A stretch of DNA of 64,000 bases from Hallerella sp964501065 (GTDB lineage: Bacteria; Fibrobacterota; Fibrobacteria; Fibrobacterales; Fibrobacteraceae): positions 1 to 64,000 of the forward strand of contig CAZCRF010000005.1 of NCBI GenBank assembly GCA_964501065.1. The letters run 5' to 3'. Below are positions 50,883-59,311 of the stretch, piece by piece. Positions within the stretch are counted from its first letter, which is position 1. Every line of letters starts with the position of its first letter. Made by a program: the position numbers and the translations under genes. A model generated the notes under the pieces. That model was given only the letters and a program-made list of their open reading frames with translations. It was not told the DNA's origin and did not search any database.

Positions 50883-52676
50883 TCACTTCTTTTTGTTCGG
50901 GGATTTCTTCGACGGCGCGCCGATGGCCTTCTTGTAGAGTTCCATGTCGGAGAGGTACTTGACGGCTTCTTTCACTTGTGCGTCCCTTTTCAGGGTGAAC
51001 GCCGTACTGGCGGAATCCCCTTGCACGGCGGTCAGCAGCTCGCGCTTGATGCCGTCCATGATGTAGTCGCGGTTCTCGTCGAATTGCTTGTTGCGATCGT
51101 TTTCAAGGGCCAAGCGGAGCGCAGCGATTTCTGCGTTCAGGGTGGAGTCCGAAAGGCTCTTGGAGGAATCTCCCATGAAGTTCTGTTCGCGAATCAAATC
51201 CTTTTCCAGGATTTCCAGGGTGGCGATGGAATTGCTTTTGATTTTCGTGAAGTTCGTGTCCTTGAGGCAGAATTCCTTGAATTGGGTGAACAGGGAGTCG
51301 GGAACTTGCCAACTCCCGTCGATTTTTGCCCCCTGTTTTTCAAGGCTCGGACGTATTTTGACGGCGAATTTGAAGTACATCGCCATGCGTTCTTGGACTT
51401 GGACCACCCAAGGAATGGGATCCAGCTCCACGTCGACGTCCGGCGTGATGCCGCCACCGCCATACATCTTGCGCCCGGCGTTTGTGAAGAACGTGTCGAC
51501 GGGAACGGTGTCCGCCTTGGCTTCCACGGAATCGGAAGATACGGCATCCTCGTCTTCATCGTAGGATTCTTCGCGGATTTTCAATCCCTTGATGCCGTTT
51601 TCCGGTTTGTTGATGCAGCGTCCAAAGGGAAGGTAATAGAAGGCCGTGGTGAGCTTCAACGCATAGCCTTGGTTGTCCAACGGGAATATCGTCTGGACGG
51701 AACCCTTGCCGAACGATGTCTTGCCGATGATGAGTCCGCGGTCCCAGTCCTGGATTGCCCCGGAGACGATTTCCGCCGCGCTTGCAGACCCCTGGTTCAC
51801 CAGGACGACGAGCGGGACGTCTTCCTTGACGATGCCGTTTTGCCGCGCTCTGCTTTCGGTGTGCTGCGTCCGGCCGCGGGTCGAGACGATCAAGTCCCCC
51901 TTTTTCAAGAACAGCTCGCCGATTTCGACGGCTTGGTTCAAAAGACCTCCCGGATTGTAGCGCAAGTCCAAAATGATTTTCTTCATTCCTTGCTTCTGGA
52001 GCTTGTGGATGGCGGTTTCGACTTCTTCACGGGTCTTGAGCGAAAAGGAGGAGAGCTTGATGTATCCGATGTCATCCGTGATCATTCCGCTGAAGGGGAC
52101 TGCGTGGACGACGATTTTTGCACGCGTGATGGTGAAGTCCATCAATTCGGAAACGCCGCTCCGCGCGATGCTGATGGTCACGTCCGTCCCGACCTTCCCT
52201 CGGAGTTTGCCGACGGCCTCGTCGAGGGTGTAGCCCTTGGTGTCCTTCCCGTCGATTTTCAAGATGCGGTCTCCGGCGCGAATCCCGAGATTGAACGCGG
52301 GCGTGCCGGCAAGCGGGGAAATGACCGTGAGGATGTTGTCGCGAAGGCTTATCGTGATGCCCACGCCGCCGAATTCCCCTTCGGTCGAGATTTTCAGGTC
52401 TTCATAGTCCTTTGGGGCGAAAACCGCCGTGTGGGGGTCCAAGATGCTCCTCATGCCTTGGATGGCCGCTTCGGACAGCTCGGAAGGGTCCACGTCCTCG
52501 ACGTATTTCAGATTGACTTCCGAAAGTACTTTGTTCAGTCGGGAAAGCTCTTCGTAAAAATCTCCGGGGGCTTTCTTCTCGGATTTGGACGATGCGGCGA
52601 ACGCGATGCCCGCAGCGATGCCCGTGAAGACGATTCCGCGAAAAAGGGAACTGGCGATAGAAATCTGAAAATTCAT
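50883..52676 (-). CDS. S41-family C-terminal processing protease with PDZ domain
   Basis: A 597-residue exported protease. An N-terminal signal/anchor (SIASSLFRGIVFTGIAAGIAFA), a PDZ domain (about 85-170; GEFGGVGITI and IRAGDRILKIDG), then the S41 domain: FSLKTREEVETAIHKLQ, LRYNPGGLLNQAV, the nucleophile serine in NQGSASAAEIVSGA and the base lysine in KTSFGKGSVQ. The long C-terminal extension (about 380-597) is charged and helical, longer than in CtpA. It cleaves C-termini of periplasmic substrates. Confidence 0.92.
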   Translation of the reverse strand: MNFQISIASSLFRGIVFTGIAAGIAFAASSKSEKKAPGDFYEELSRLNKVLSEVNLKYVEDVDPSELSEAAIQGMRSILDPHTAVFAPKDYEDLKISTEGEFGGVGITISLRDNILTVISPLAGTPAFNLGIRAGDRILKIDGKDTKGYTLDEAVGKLRGKVGTDVTISIARSGVSELMDFTITRAKIVVHAVPFSGMITDDIGYIKLSSFSLKTREEVETAIHKLQKQGMKKIILDLRYNPGGLLNQAVEIGELFLKKGDLIVSTRGRTQHTESRARQNGIVKEDVPLVVLVNQGSASAAEIVSGAIQDWDRGLIIGKTSFGKGSVQTIFPLDNQGYALKLTTAFYYLPFGRCINKPENGIKGLKIREESYDEDEDAVSSDSVEAKADTVPVDTFFTNAGRKMYGGGGITPDVDVELDPIPWVVQVQERMAMYFKFAVKIRPSLEKQGAKIDGSWQVPDSLFTQFKEFCLKDTNFTKIKSNSIATLEILEKDLIREQNFMGDSSKSLSDSTLNAEIAALRLALENDRNKQFDENRDYIMDGIKRELLTAVQGDSASTAFTLKRDAQVKEAVKYLSDMELYKKAIGAPSKKSPNKKK

Positions 52677-52683
52677 GCATTCA

Positions 52684-52689
52684 AAAATA
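52684..52689 (-). promoter_or_regulatory. -10-like TATTTT, 7 bases before the S41 protease gene
   Basis: On the minus strand TATTTT ends 7 bases before the ATG at 52676, without a Shine-Dalgarno. It could start the eight-gene minus-strand operon. Confidence 0.35.
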
Positions 52690-52723
52690 CAATTTCCAGT
52701 TGAAAAATATTTCGGAAACAATA

Positions 52724-52750
52724 AAAAACCCGGCTCTAGAGCCGGATTTT
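52724..52750 (-). terminator. Rho-independent terminator after the sigma factor gene
   Basis: Perfect 16-base palindrome CCGGCTCTAGAGCCGG followed on the minus strand by GTTTTTTATT. Confidence 0.85.
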
Positions 52751-52781
52751 AAAGAAAGGAGAGAGAAAAAAACTTAGAGGA

Positions 52782-53606
52782 CTATGCTGCGTCCAAAACT
52801 TGATTGATGTGCGTCGTCCGGAGCTTCGCCAAGGCGCGTTCCTTCACCTGGCGTACACGTTCTTTTGAGAGGCCGACCATCTTGCCGATTTCCTTCAGGT
52901 TCAAGTCCGCGTCGACGTCAAGACCGTAATAAAGTCCGATGACTTTGTGCTCCTGGTCGGAAAGATTTTCCTTTAAAAGGAGTTCCAGGGAAGCTTGCCT
53001 GTTGTTTTTTTCCGCCAAGGCGTCCGTCGCTTCGACGGAAGAGGGCAGGCAGTCGCCGAGGGTCGTGTCGCCGTCTTCGCCGACGGGAGTGTCTAACGAG
53101 GAGGAGTGGGTGCCCATCATCAAGATTTTTTCGATTTCCTTGGCTTTGTAGCGGCTTGTGCCTTCGAGGCTTTCCGGGTCGATGGTCAATTGTCCGCCGA
53201 CCACTTGTCTGGTTTTTGACGACATGCGGTTGAAACGGCGCAAGACCAATTCCTTCTCTGCGCTGATGCGGACCAAGCGCGCCTTTTCGGAAATGGCGCG
53301 AGTGATGTTTTGGCGAATCCACCAGACCGCATAGCTGATGAATTTGATTTTTTGGTTGGGGTCGAATCTGCGGGCGGCTTCGATGAGGCCCATGTTGCCT
53401 TCGTTGATGAGTTCGGTGATGTCGAGTCCTTGGCCTTTGTAAAGGTTTGCGATGTTCACGACGAATTTCAGGTTGGATTTGACAAGGAGGTTTTGGGCGC
53501 GGAGATCGCCCTTTGCGGAGAGCTGGATCAGGACCTTTTCCTGTTCACGGGACAGCAGCGGGTATTTTGCGATGTCATTCAAGTATTGGAAATAAATGGA
53601 ATTCAT
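52782..53606 (-). CDS. Short sigma-70-family RNA polymerase sigma factor
   Basis: A 274-residue sigma factor with regions 1.2 (YLNDIAKYPLLSREQE), 2 (NLKFVVNIANLYKGQG, INEGNMGLIEAARRFD, FISYAVWWIRQ), 3 (ISAEKELVLRRF) and 4 (IGKMVGLSKERVRQVKERALAKLR). It lacks the long region 1.1 of classical RpoD. The overall plan is like the short primary sigma of Bacteroidetes or an RpoS-type factor. AGAGGT lies before the ATG. Whether it is the primary sigma cannot be decided here. Confidence 0.9.
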   Translation of the reverse strand: MNSIYFQYLNDIAKYPLLSREQEKVLIQLSAKGDLRAQNLLVKSNLKFVVNIANLYKGQGLDITELINEGNMGLIEAARRFDPNQKIKFISYAVWWIRQNITRAISEKARLVRISAEKELVLRRFNRMSSKTRQVVGGQLTIDPESLEGTSRYKAKEIEKILMMGTHSSSLDTPVGEDGDTTLGDCLPSSVEATDALAEKNNRQASLELLLKENLSDQEHKVIGLYYGLDVDADLNLKEIGKMVGLSKERVRQVKERALAKLRTTHINQVLDAA

Positions 53607-53775
53607 CTAGACCTCTTTTGTTTGTGGCGGCCAATCCGTCACGGTTTGAAATCTAACGCCGAAAAAATTCCCGTGTGTCAGGGAGATCCCCGGTTTTGGC
53701 AAAACATTCATCGGAATTTTGTCCGAATTTATCGGTTTTTTGTCATTCTTTTGTCATTTCCCTTCAAAAAACGGC

Positions 53776-53781
53776 TATACT
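53776..53781 (+). promoter_or_regulatory. -10-like TATACT just before the LytS-type kinase gene
   Basis: TATACT ends 1 base before one ATG (53783) and 7 bases before a second (53789). The 6-8 base spacing seen elsewhere would favour the second ATG. Confidence 0.45.
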
Positions 53782-53788
53782 GATGCCC

Positions 53789-55021
53789 ATGACGCAATTT
53801 CAAGAGAAGTCCGAGGATTGGCTGAGCCGACGTGAGAGCGAAGATTATTGGAACTCCGTCGTCGCTTTTAAGATGGGGATGCAAAAAGACGAGCAGATTC
53901 CCAATGTGTTGGGGGGGCTTCCCGACTGGCTTTCCAAAAGGCGGCCCGTCTCTTCGTCGTTGCTTCGCCTCATGATGTTCCTGTTCGTGTTTTCCGTCGG
54001 ATTCATCGGGGCGTCGTCCATGGCCGGGAACGTGGACGGCGGCATGTCCTTTTTTAAATTTGGGCGTTTGATGATTGTCCCGCTTCTCTGCGTCTTCAAT
54101 TTTTTGGTGGGATTTTTTGCGAATCAGCTTTGGTTTGTCCCCAAGCTCTATTTTAAGCGCAAGTTCAAGCTCTTTGTCCTTGTCAATTTCCTCTACACGG
54201 TGGTCAGCATCCTGCTCCGCGACTTCTTCATCCACTTTTTCCATTCCGACGCCGTTCCCATCACGACGTTCTTTGTCGAGAACGACATTGACCATCCGTT
54301 TTGGATTGCGCTGCTTTCCCTAATCATTTTTTTGACGGTCACGGTGATTATTTGCGCGTTCAACGTCCTTATCCGTCTCGGCGGGATGAACGCGCAGGCC
54401 GCCTATGTCAAAAAAGTCAAGGACGGATTCCTGTTGCAAGCGGATTTGGCCTTTTTGAAACAACAGCTTTCTCCGCATTTCCTGTTCAATACGCTGAACA
54501 ATATTTCCGCTTTGATAGACATCGACCCGGCTCTTGCCCAGAAATCCATGAACAGGCTGTCTTCCGTCTTGCGGCAAATGTTGAACGAGGCGAAGGAGAA
54601 TTTGGTTGGGCTCGACTCGGAAATCGAAATGTTGAAGAAATATTGCGAGTTGGAAAAATTGCGGTTTGGCGAAAATGTGGATTTTTCCATGGACGTGGAT
54701 GTGGAATGCTCGACGTGGAATATTTCGCCCCTGTTGATGTTGCCTCTTGTGGAAAACGCTTTCAAGTACGGCGAGCATCCGTCGAACCCCTGCCGAATCG
54801 CCATCCTGATTTTGGAAAAGGGCGGACTGTTGAAGTGCCATGTGGAAAATACGATTGTCCCCAAGGCGACTTCCTCGCAGACGAGGAGCGGCATTGGGCT
54901 TGCGAACTTGAAAAGGCGCTTGAACGTCTGCTATCCGGGACGGTTTGAATACGAGACGAAAGTTATCGACGGCAACTACATCGCCGATTTGCAAATCGAT
55001 TTGAAGGATTCCCGGGGCTAG
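53789..55021 (+). CDS. LytS-type sensor histidine kinase
   Basis: A 410-residue kinase. Four membrane helices (about 60-215) are followed by the His_kinase domain: LKQQLSPHFLFNTLNNISALI with the phospho-accepting His, and an HATPase part with LMLPLVENAFKYGEH and SGIGLANLKRRL. ATGs at 53783 and 53789 are both possible; the second is preferred from the -10 placement. No LytTR response regulator is adjacent, and the 3' end overlaps the convergent Rrf2 gene by 4 bases. Signal unknown. Confidence 0.87.
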   Translation: MTQFQEKSEDWLSRRESEDYWNSVVAFKMGMQKDEQIPNVLGGLPDWLSKRRPVSSSLLRLMMFLFVFSVGFIGASSMAGNVDGGMSFFKFGRLMIVPLLCVFNFLVGFFANQLWFVPKLYFKRKFKLFVLVNFLYTVVSILLRDFFIHFFHSDAVPITTFFVENDIDHPFWIALLSLIIFLTVTVIICAFNVLIRLGGMNAQAAYVKKVKDGFLLQADLAFLKQQLSPHFLFNTLNNISALIDIDPALAQKSMNRLSSVLRQMLNEAKENLVGLDSEIEMLKKYCELEKLRFGENVDFSMDVDVECSTWNISPLLMLPLVENAFKYGEHPSNPCRIAILILEKGGLLKCHVENTIVPKATSSQTRSGIGLANLKRRLNVCYPGRFEYETKVIDGNYIADLQIDLKDSRG

Positions 55022-55437
55022 AAGGGGTGTGCGTCGCTTTGCCCGAAGGCCAGCTGCTCCAGGGTGAAGCCGCCCAAGACCCTTCCCATCGCGTCGTCGA
55101 GTTTTTGGTAAAGTCCGACGCGGAGAGCCTTTCTGTAGGGCGTTTCCCGGACGTCCGGGCGGACAGGGTCAATGAGGGAAAGGGAGCCTTCGAGTCGGCG
55201 GAGGACTTCGGAAATCCGAATCTCCGAGGCGGGCTTTGACAACGAGAAGCCGCCTTTCGCGCCTTTGACGGAATCGATGTAGCCGGAGGCCTTCAAGACG
55301 ACGGCGATTTGCCCTAAGTAGGGGGCGGAAATCTTTTGATGCTCGGATATTTCCGAGAGGGGAATCGGGTGCGGAGAGTTCCTCGCAATCTCCACCAGCA
55401 GACGGATTCCGTAACGGCCTCTTGTCGAAATTTTCAT
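55018..55437 (-). CDS. Rrf2-family transcriptional regulator without cysteines
   Basis: A 139-residue winged-helix regulator. KISTRGRYGIRLLVEIA, the recognition segment ISAPYLGQIAVVLKASGYIDSVKGAKGGFSL and the wing are typical of Rrf2. It has no cysteine, so it cannot bind an Fe-S cluster the way IscR does; it may respond to another ligand or to a partner, as CymR does. It overlaps the preceding Rrf2 gene by ATGA. Confidence 0.85.
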   Translation of the reverse strand: MKISTRGRYGIRLLVEIARNSPHPIPLSEISEHQKISAPYLGQIAVVLKASGYIDSVKGAKGGFSLSKPASEIRISEVLRRLEGSLSLIDPVRPDVRETPYRKALRVGLYQKLDDAMGRVLGGFTLEQLAFGQSDAHPF

Positions 55438-55856
55438 TTGTCGAAATCCCCTTTGCGGAAAATGTCCGCCAAATCCTCCAGGGACGTCGATTTCAATATG
55501 TTTTGAAACGTTTCGTCGAAGTCTTTCCAAACGGGACGCGTCTTGCAGATGTCGATGTTTGCACAGACGCCGTCTCCAAGGCAGGGGACCGCCCGGAGAG
55601 AGACTTCCGTCGCGGCGAGGACTTCGTACGCGTTGATTTCCCGAGGGGGCTTGGCCAGTCGGTAGCCGCCGCTCGTTCCGCGAAACCCGGTGACTAGCCC
55701 CACTTTTTTCAATGCGATGAAAAGCTGTTCCAGATACCCTTCGGATATTCCCGTCTTTTGGGAGATTCCGTGAAGGCTGTGAGGCTTTTCCGTCGGATTC
55801 GTCGCTAGGCACAGGAGCGCTTCGAGGGAATATTGTCCGCGAGTGGAAATTTTCAT
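55434..55856 (-). CDS. Rrf2-family regulator with IscR-like cysteines
   Basis: A 140-residue winged-helix protein: KISTRGQYSLEALLCLA, GISEGYLEQLFIALKKVGLVTGFRGTSGGYRLA. Three cysteines in PCLGDGVCANIDIC are arranged like the Fe-S ligands of IscR/NsrR. It probably senses Fe-S status, NO or O2. It overlaps both its upstream beta-barrel gene and its downstream Rrf2 paralogue by ATGA, so the three are translationally coupled. Confidence 0.87.
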   Translation of the reverse strand: MKISTRGQYSLEALLCLATNPTEKPHSLHGISQKTGISEGYLEQLFIALKKVGLVTGFRGTSGGYRLAKPPREINAYEVLAATEVSLRAVPCLGDGVCANIDICKTRPVWKDFDETFQNILKSTSLEDLADIFRKGDFDK

Positions 55857-56401
55857 TTGCTCACGTCGATGGCCTTCAATCCGGGACGGGAGTTGGCGAA
55901 CAGGATGCCGATGGAAACGCCGAATCCGTGGTCGACGTCCTCTGCAAAGGTCCATTGGTAGGAGCCTTTGAGGCGAAAGGAGAGGAAGGATTCCCTGAAA
56001 AAGTAAAGCCCGGCGTTGGCTTCGACGGATGGGCCGATTCTATCTGCGTAGGCGGAGGCGAAATCGTCCTCGGGAATGGCTGCAATCCCGGCCATGCCGC
56101 CGATGAACGGGGTGACGGATGTCGGGAGAAGTTGTTGCTGCACGCCGATTTTGGCGTTGAATCCGTTGCCCGGGAACGAGTAGCCGACGTCTCCCGTGAC
56201 GCTGGTGTAGGGTAGAATCTGGTAGTTCGCGATGAAGTTCACTTCGCCGAATGCGCTGCGGTCGTCCTTCCACGATTCGCTTTCAGGCTTGAAAAACGAC
56301 CCCTCCAAGCCGAAGCTGGAGAAGGGGCTGTAGACGGATCGGCCTTCCCCGGCGAAGATTGCCAAGGTCAAGGTCAGCACGAATAGCGGACAATTCTTCA
56401 T
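55853..56401 (-). CDS. Small outer-membrane beta-barrel-like protein
   Basis: A 182-residue exported protein (signal MKNCPLFVLTLTLAIFAG) with alternating hydrophobic and aromatic strands (SSFGLEGSFF, AFGEVNFIANYQI, NGFNAKIGVQQQL, LYFFRESFLSFRLKGSYQW, VSIGILF). This fits an 8-strand outer-membrane barrel such as the OmpA/OmpX-like class. GGAGG lies before the ATG. A -10-like TATATT is at 56431-56436. First gene in the Rrf2 operon; function unknown. Confidence 0.65.
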   Translation of the reverse strand: MKNCPLFVLTLTLAIFAGEGRSVYSPFSSFGLEGSFFKPESESWKDDRSAFGEVNFIANYQILPYTSVTGDVGYSFPGNGFNAKIGVQQQLLPTSVTPFIGGMAGIAAIPEDDFASAYADRIGPSVEANAGLYFFRESFLSFRLKGSYQWTFAEDVDHGFGVSIGILFANSRPGLKAIDVSK

Positions 56402-56564
56402 TTTTTTGCCTCCATTGCAGACCATCCTGCAATATAAAAAAGGTAGGAATTTCTTCGGAGCGCCGGAAAGAGATTCGAAGTCTGTCGGATGAAGGGAAAA
56501 TTTTTCCGTTTGAATGGATTTTTTTATATTTGGAAACTGTCAAACTCAAACCAAAAGGGTCTTT

Positions 56565-57176
56565 ATGTCCAAAGTATTTCGTCTTTTTGTCCTTTGCGCA
56601 TCTGCGCTGGCTCTCGTCGCCTGTGCCGGCGGCGGAAAAAAAGTCACCCGCATCGAATCGGATTCCGTGACGGATCTTTCCGGCAAGTGGAACGATACGG
56701 ATTCCCGCCTTGTCGCGGAAGAGATGATCCAGGACTGCATCGCCCGTCCGTGGTATGACAAGCTTTTGCAGAACAAGAACGGGGAACTCCCGACTGTGGT
56801 GATCGGCAGCGTCCGCAACAAGAGCCACGAGCACATCAACGTGGAGACTTTCGTCAAGGATATGCAGCGCGCGCTCATCAATTCCGGCAAGGTTGACTTT
56901 GTCGCCAATGCCGAGGAACGTGGGGAACTTCGCGCGGAACTCGCTTCCCAATCCGGGAACGCGACGGAAGAGACTCGCAAGGAAGCCGGGCAGGAAATCG
57001 GCGCGGACTTGATGCTCACGGGAAGCCTGAACTCCATCGTGGATCAAGAGGGCGGCGAACAGGTCGTGTTCTACCAGATTGACCTCCAGCTCGTCGACAT
57101 CCAGACGCACAAGACCGTGTGGATCGGCGACAAGAAAATCAAGAAGTACATGAGCCGCAGCTCCGTGAAGATGTAA
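56565..57176 (+). CDS. lpoB: LpoB-like lipoprotein (peptidoglycan synthase activator family)
   Basis: A 203-residue lipoprotein, lipobox LVACAG (Cys near residue 20). The body has the LpoB layout: TDLSGKWNDTDSRLVAEEMIQDC, NGELPTVVIGSVRNKSHEHINVETF and QEIGADLMLTGSLNSI...VFYQIDLQLVD. In enterobacteria LpoB activates PBP1b. ATG with AAAAGGGT and a -10-like TATATT at 56525-56530. It is 10 bases from the COG3014-type gene, an arrangement seen in other Gram-negatives. Confidence 0.88.
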   Translation: MSKVFRLFVLCASALALVACAGGGKKVTRIESDSVTDLSGKWNDTDSRLVAEEMIQDCIARPWYDKLLQNKNGELPTVVIGSVRNKSHEHINVETFVKDMQRALINSGKVDFVANAEERGELRAELASQSGNATEETRKEAGQEIGADLMLTGSLNSIVDQEGGEQVVFYQIDLQLVDIQTHKTVWIGDKKIKKYMSRSSVKM

Positions 57177-57186
57177 TTTGCCTCCT

Positions 57187-58602
57187 ATGCTGCAGAAAAT
57201 CCGATTCCCGTTGGTGTTCCTTTGCGCCTTTTTCCTCGTCGCTTGCGCAAACAAGTCGATGACCCGGTACGAGACCCTTTCCGAACCCTTGAAAAAGGGG
57301 GGCTTTTCTGCGGCGATAGACGCCGTCCAAAAGGACAAGGACAAGCTTTACGGTTCCAACACGCTGTTCCTTTACCATTTTGACTTGGCGACTCTGTTCC
57401 ATTACAACGGGGATGCTCGGAAAAGCGCCGACGAATTCGAAAAGGCGAAGCAGGTTTACGAAGATTTGTACACGAAGTCCGTTTCGAATGAAGCGGCTTC
57501 GCTCGTCACCAATGACAACGTGCGCCCATACAGGGCGCGGCCTTTCGAAATTCTAGCCCTTTACGAGATGAACATCGTCAACTATTTGGCGATGAATGAT
57601 TTGGACGGGGCTTTGGTGGAGGCCCGTGCGGCGGATGTCGCCTTGCAGTCGCTTTACCAGAAGGACAACGGGAAGACGAACGATGCGGGTTATTTGCGCT
57701 ATTTGATTGCGATTGTCTATGAAATGGACGGCGACCTCGACAATGCGGCGATTGCCTATTACAAAGCGGCGAAGGCTTACGAAGAAGAACCGACGAAGCT
57801 CCCCGCGGAAGCCGAGGCCTTTATCATCAATCGGCTGGAAAAGAGCGGCAGGGGGGACGACGTCAAGGCGTTTAAATCTCCGAACGCGCGACCGCCGATG
57901 TTCGTCCCCGCTTCGGTGGATCAATCCAACGGGGAAATCGTCGTCGTCGGTTATGCGGGGCACAGCGCCATCCTCGGGGAATGGATGCTTTCCGGGACTT
58001 ACGTGCGCGGCGGAATTTTGAACGTGATGGGGAAAAATCCGCAATCGGGAAAGGTGGAAAGTTTGACGATTCCCTTCCCGGCTACGGCCGTCGGGACTCA
58101 TGGCGGAACGACCCTCTCCGTGACGATCGCCGTGCCGGAGCGCAAGGACGTGCCTTATAAAGTGGAGAGCTTTGACGTCGCCGTGGACAATCGGCGTTTG
58201 AATTCCAGACCGGAAGTCTTTTTGGACAACACCCAGAATTTGGTGAAGAACTTGGATGAAGAACGGGCGACGACCTTGGGGCGGACGGCTGTTCGCGTTT
58301 TGACGCGGACGATTGCCGCTCAAGCCGCCAAGAAAAAGATGGAAACGGACAACGTGCTGCTGAATTTGGTGACAAGCATCGGGACGGATGTCGCCGCCGG
58401 GCAGCTGGAACAGGCGGATTTGCGCGTTGCCCTCTTCTTGCCGAAGACGGTGCGCCTTTCCCGGATTCCCGCGACTCCCGGAATTCACAACGTGACGGTC
58501 CTTTCGACGAACCGGAACGGCGGAGCTGTCAAGAGTTACCGTTATACGGTCAACGTCAAGGCGGGCGGCAAGGCTTTTGTAGTCGTTCCCGCCATCGAAT
58601 GA
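57187..58602 (+). CDS. COG3014-like lipoprotein with TPR-like helices
   Basis: A 471-residue lipoprotein (lipobox LVACAN, Cys near residue 19). The first 210 residues are helical with TPR-like repeats (FDLATLFHYNGDARKSADEFEKAKQVYE). The second half is beta-rich (NGEIVVVGYAGHSAI, VTVLSTNRNGGAV). This matches the uncharacterised COG3014 family that travels with LpoB-type proteins. Role in envelope biogenesis is inferred from this partnership. Confidence 0.78.
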   Translation: MLQKIRFPLVFLCAFFLVACANKSMTRYETLSEPLKKGGFSAAIDAVQKDKDKLYGSNTLFLYHFDLATLFHYNGDARKSADEFEKAKQVYEDLYTKSVSNEAASLVTNDNVRPYRARPFEILALYEMNIVNYLAMNDLDGALVEARAADVALQSLYQKDNGKTNDAGYLRYLIAIVYEMDGDLDNAAIAYYKAAKAYEEEPTKLPAEAEAFIINRLEKSGRGDDVKAFKSPNARPPMFVPASVDQSNGEIVVVGYAGHSAILGEWMLSGTYVRGGILNVMGKNPQSGKVESLTIPFPATAVGTHGGTTLSVTIAVPERKDVPYKVESFDVAVDNRRLNSRPEVFLDNTQNLVKNLDEERATTLGRTAVRVLTRTIAAQAAKKKMETDNVLLNLVTSIGTDVAAGQLEQADLRVALFLPKTVRLSRIPATPGIHNVTVLSTNRNGGAVKSYRYTVNVKAGGKAFVVVPAIE

Positions 58603-58627
58603 AACGCTCTATCGAAATGGTTTGAAA

Positions 58628-59311
58628 TCAGTCCGGAGAGTCTTTGGCTAGGAGGATTCGGGAAAGTTCCGGGAAGTTCTTGGCACAAAGATGGTTTGGG
58701 CGGATTTCCCCGAAGAGAATCGCCCGCATTCCCGCGTTGACTGCCCCGAGAATGTCCCTTTTGAAGTTGTCCCCGATCATGACGGCTTCGTTCGGGGAAA
58801 CTCCCAATTTTTGCAAGATGCTTTGGAACATCTTGGGCGAAGGTTTGTCCGCGCCGACTTCTTCGCTGACGGTGATTCGGTCGAAAATTCCCGATAGACC
58901 GAGACGTTGAATCTTTCGCAATTGGATGTGGAGAGTCAGGTCGGAGCAGATTCCGAGCGAAATTCCGTTCGCCTTGAGCCGTTTCAGCAAAGCGAGCGCT
59001 CCCGGGAAAAGTTCCATCGTGCCTAGGTAGGCGTCCCAATAGGCGTTGTACATGGGAATGTCGTGGACGACTGTCGGCAAATCCAAAGTCTCGCAGATGC
59101 GGTGGTAAAATAAAATCCGATTGTGGCCCGCGGCTGTTTGGGGGTTCGCCTCTTTGGTTTTGGCGTCGCATTCGATATAAAGTTCGGCAAAAGTCCGGAA
59201 ATCCATTGGACTAATTGCGTTCAGGTAAGCGTGGACGGCTTTTCTTCCGGCGGCGTCGCAGGGGGCGTACGGGTAGAGCGTGTTGTCCAGGTCGAAAATG
59301 GCGGCTTTCAT
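58628..59311 (-). CDS. HAD-superfamily hydrolase
   Basis: A 227-residue phosphatase-like protein. Motif I FDLDNTLYP with the nucleophile Asp7 and Asp9, motif II GICSDL, motif III lysine in GADKPSPKMF, and motif IV VMIGDNFKRDILGA. The cap lies after motif I. Substrate unknown. ATGATG at 59314/59311 overlaps the upstream stop; both starts are possible. Confidence 0.88.
   Translation of the reverse strand: MKAAIFDLDNTLYPYAPCDAAGRKAVHAYLNAISPMDFRTFAELYIECDAKTKEANPQTAAGHNRILFYHRICETLDLPTVVHDIPMYNAYWDAYLGTMELFPGALALLKRLKANGISLGICSDLTLHIQLRKIQRLGLSGIFDRITVSEEVGADKPSPKMFQSILQKLGVSPNEAVMIGDNFKRDILGAVNAGMRAILFGEIRPNHLCAKNFPELSRILLAKDSPD

Noticed and set aside
50637..52703. A 688-codon plus-strand frame opposite the S41 protease
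   Set aside because: Mirror of codon bias; the minus strand carries PDZ and S41 catalytic motifs.
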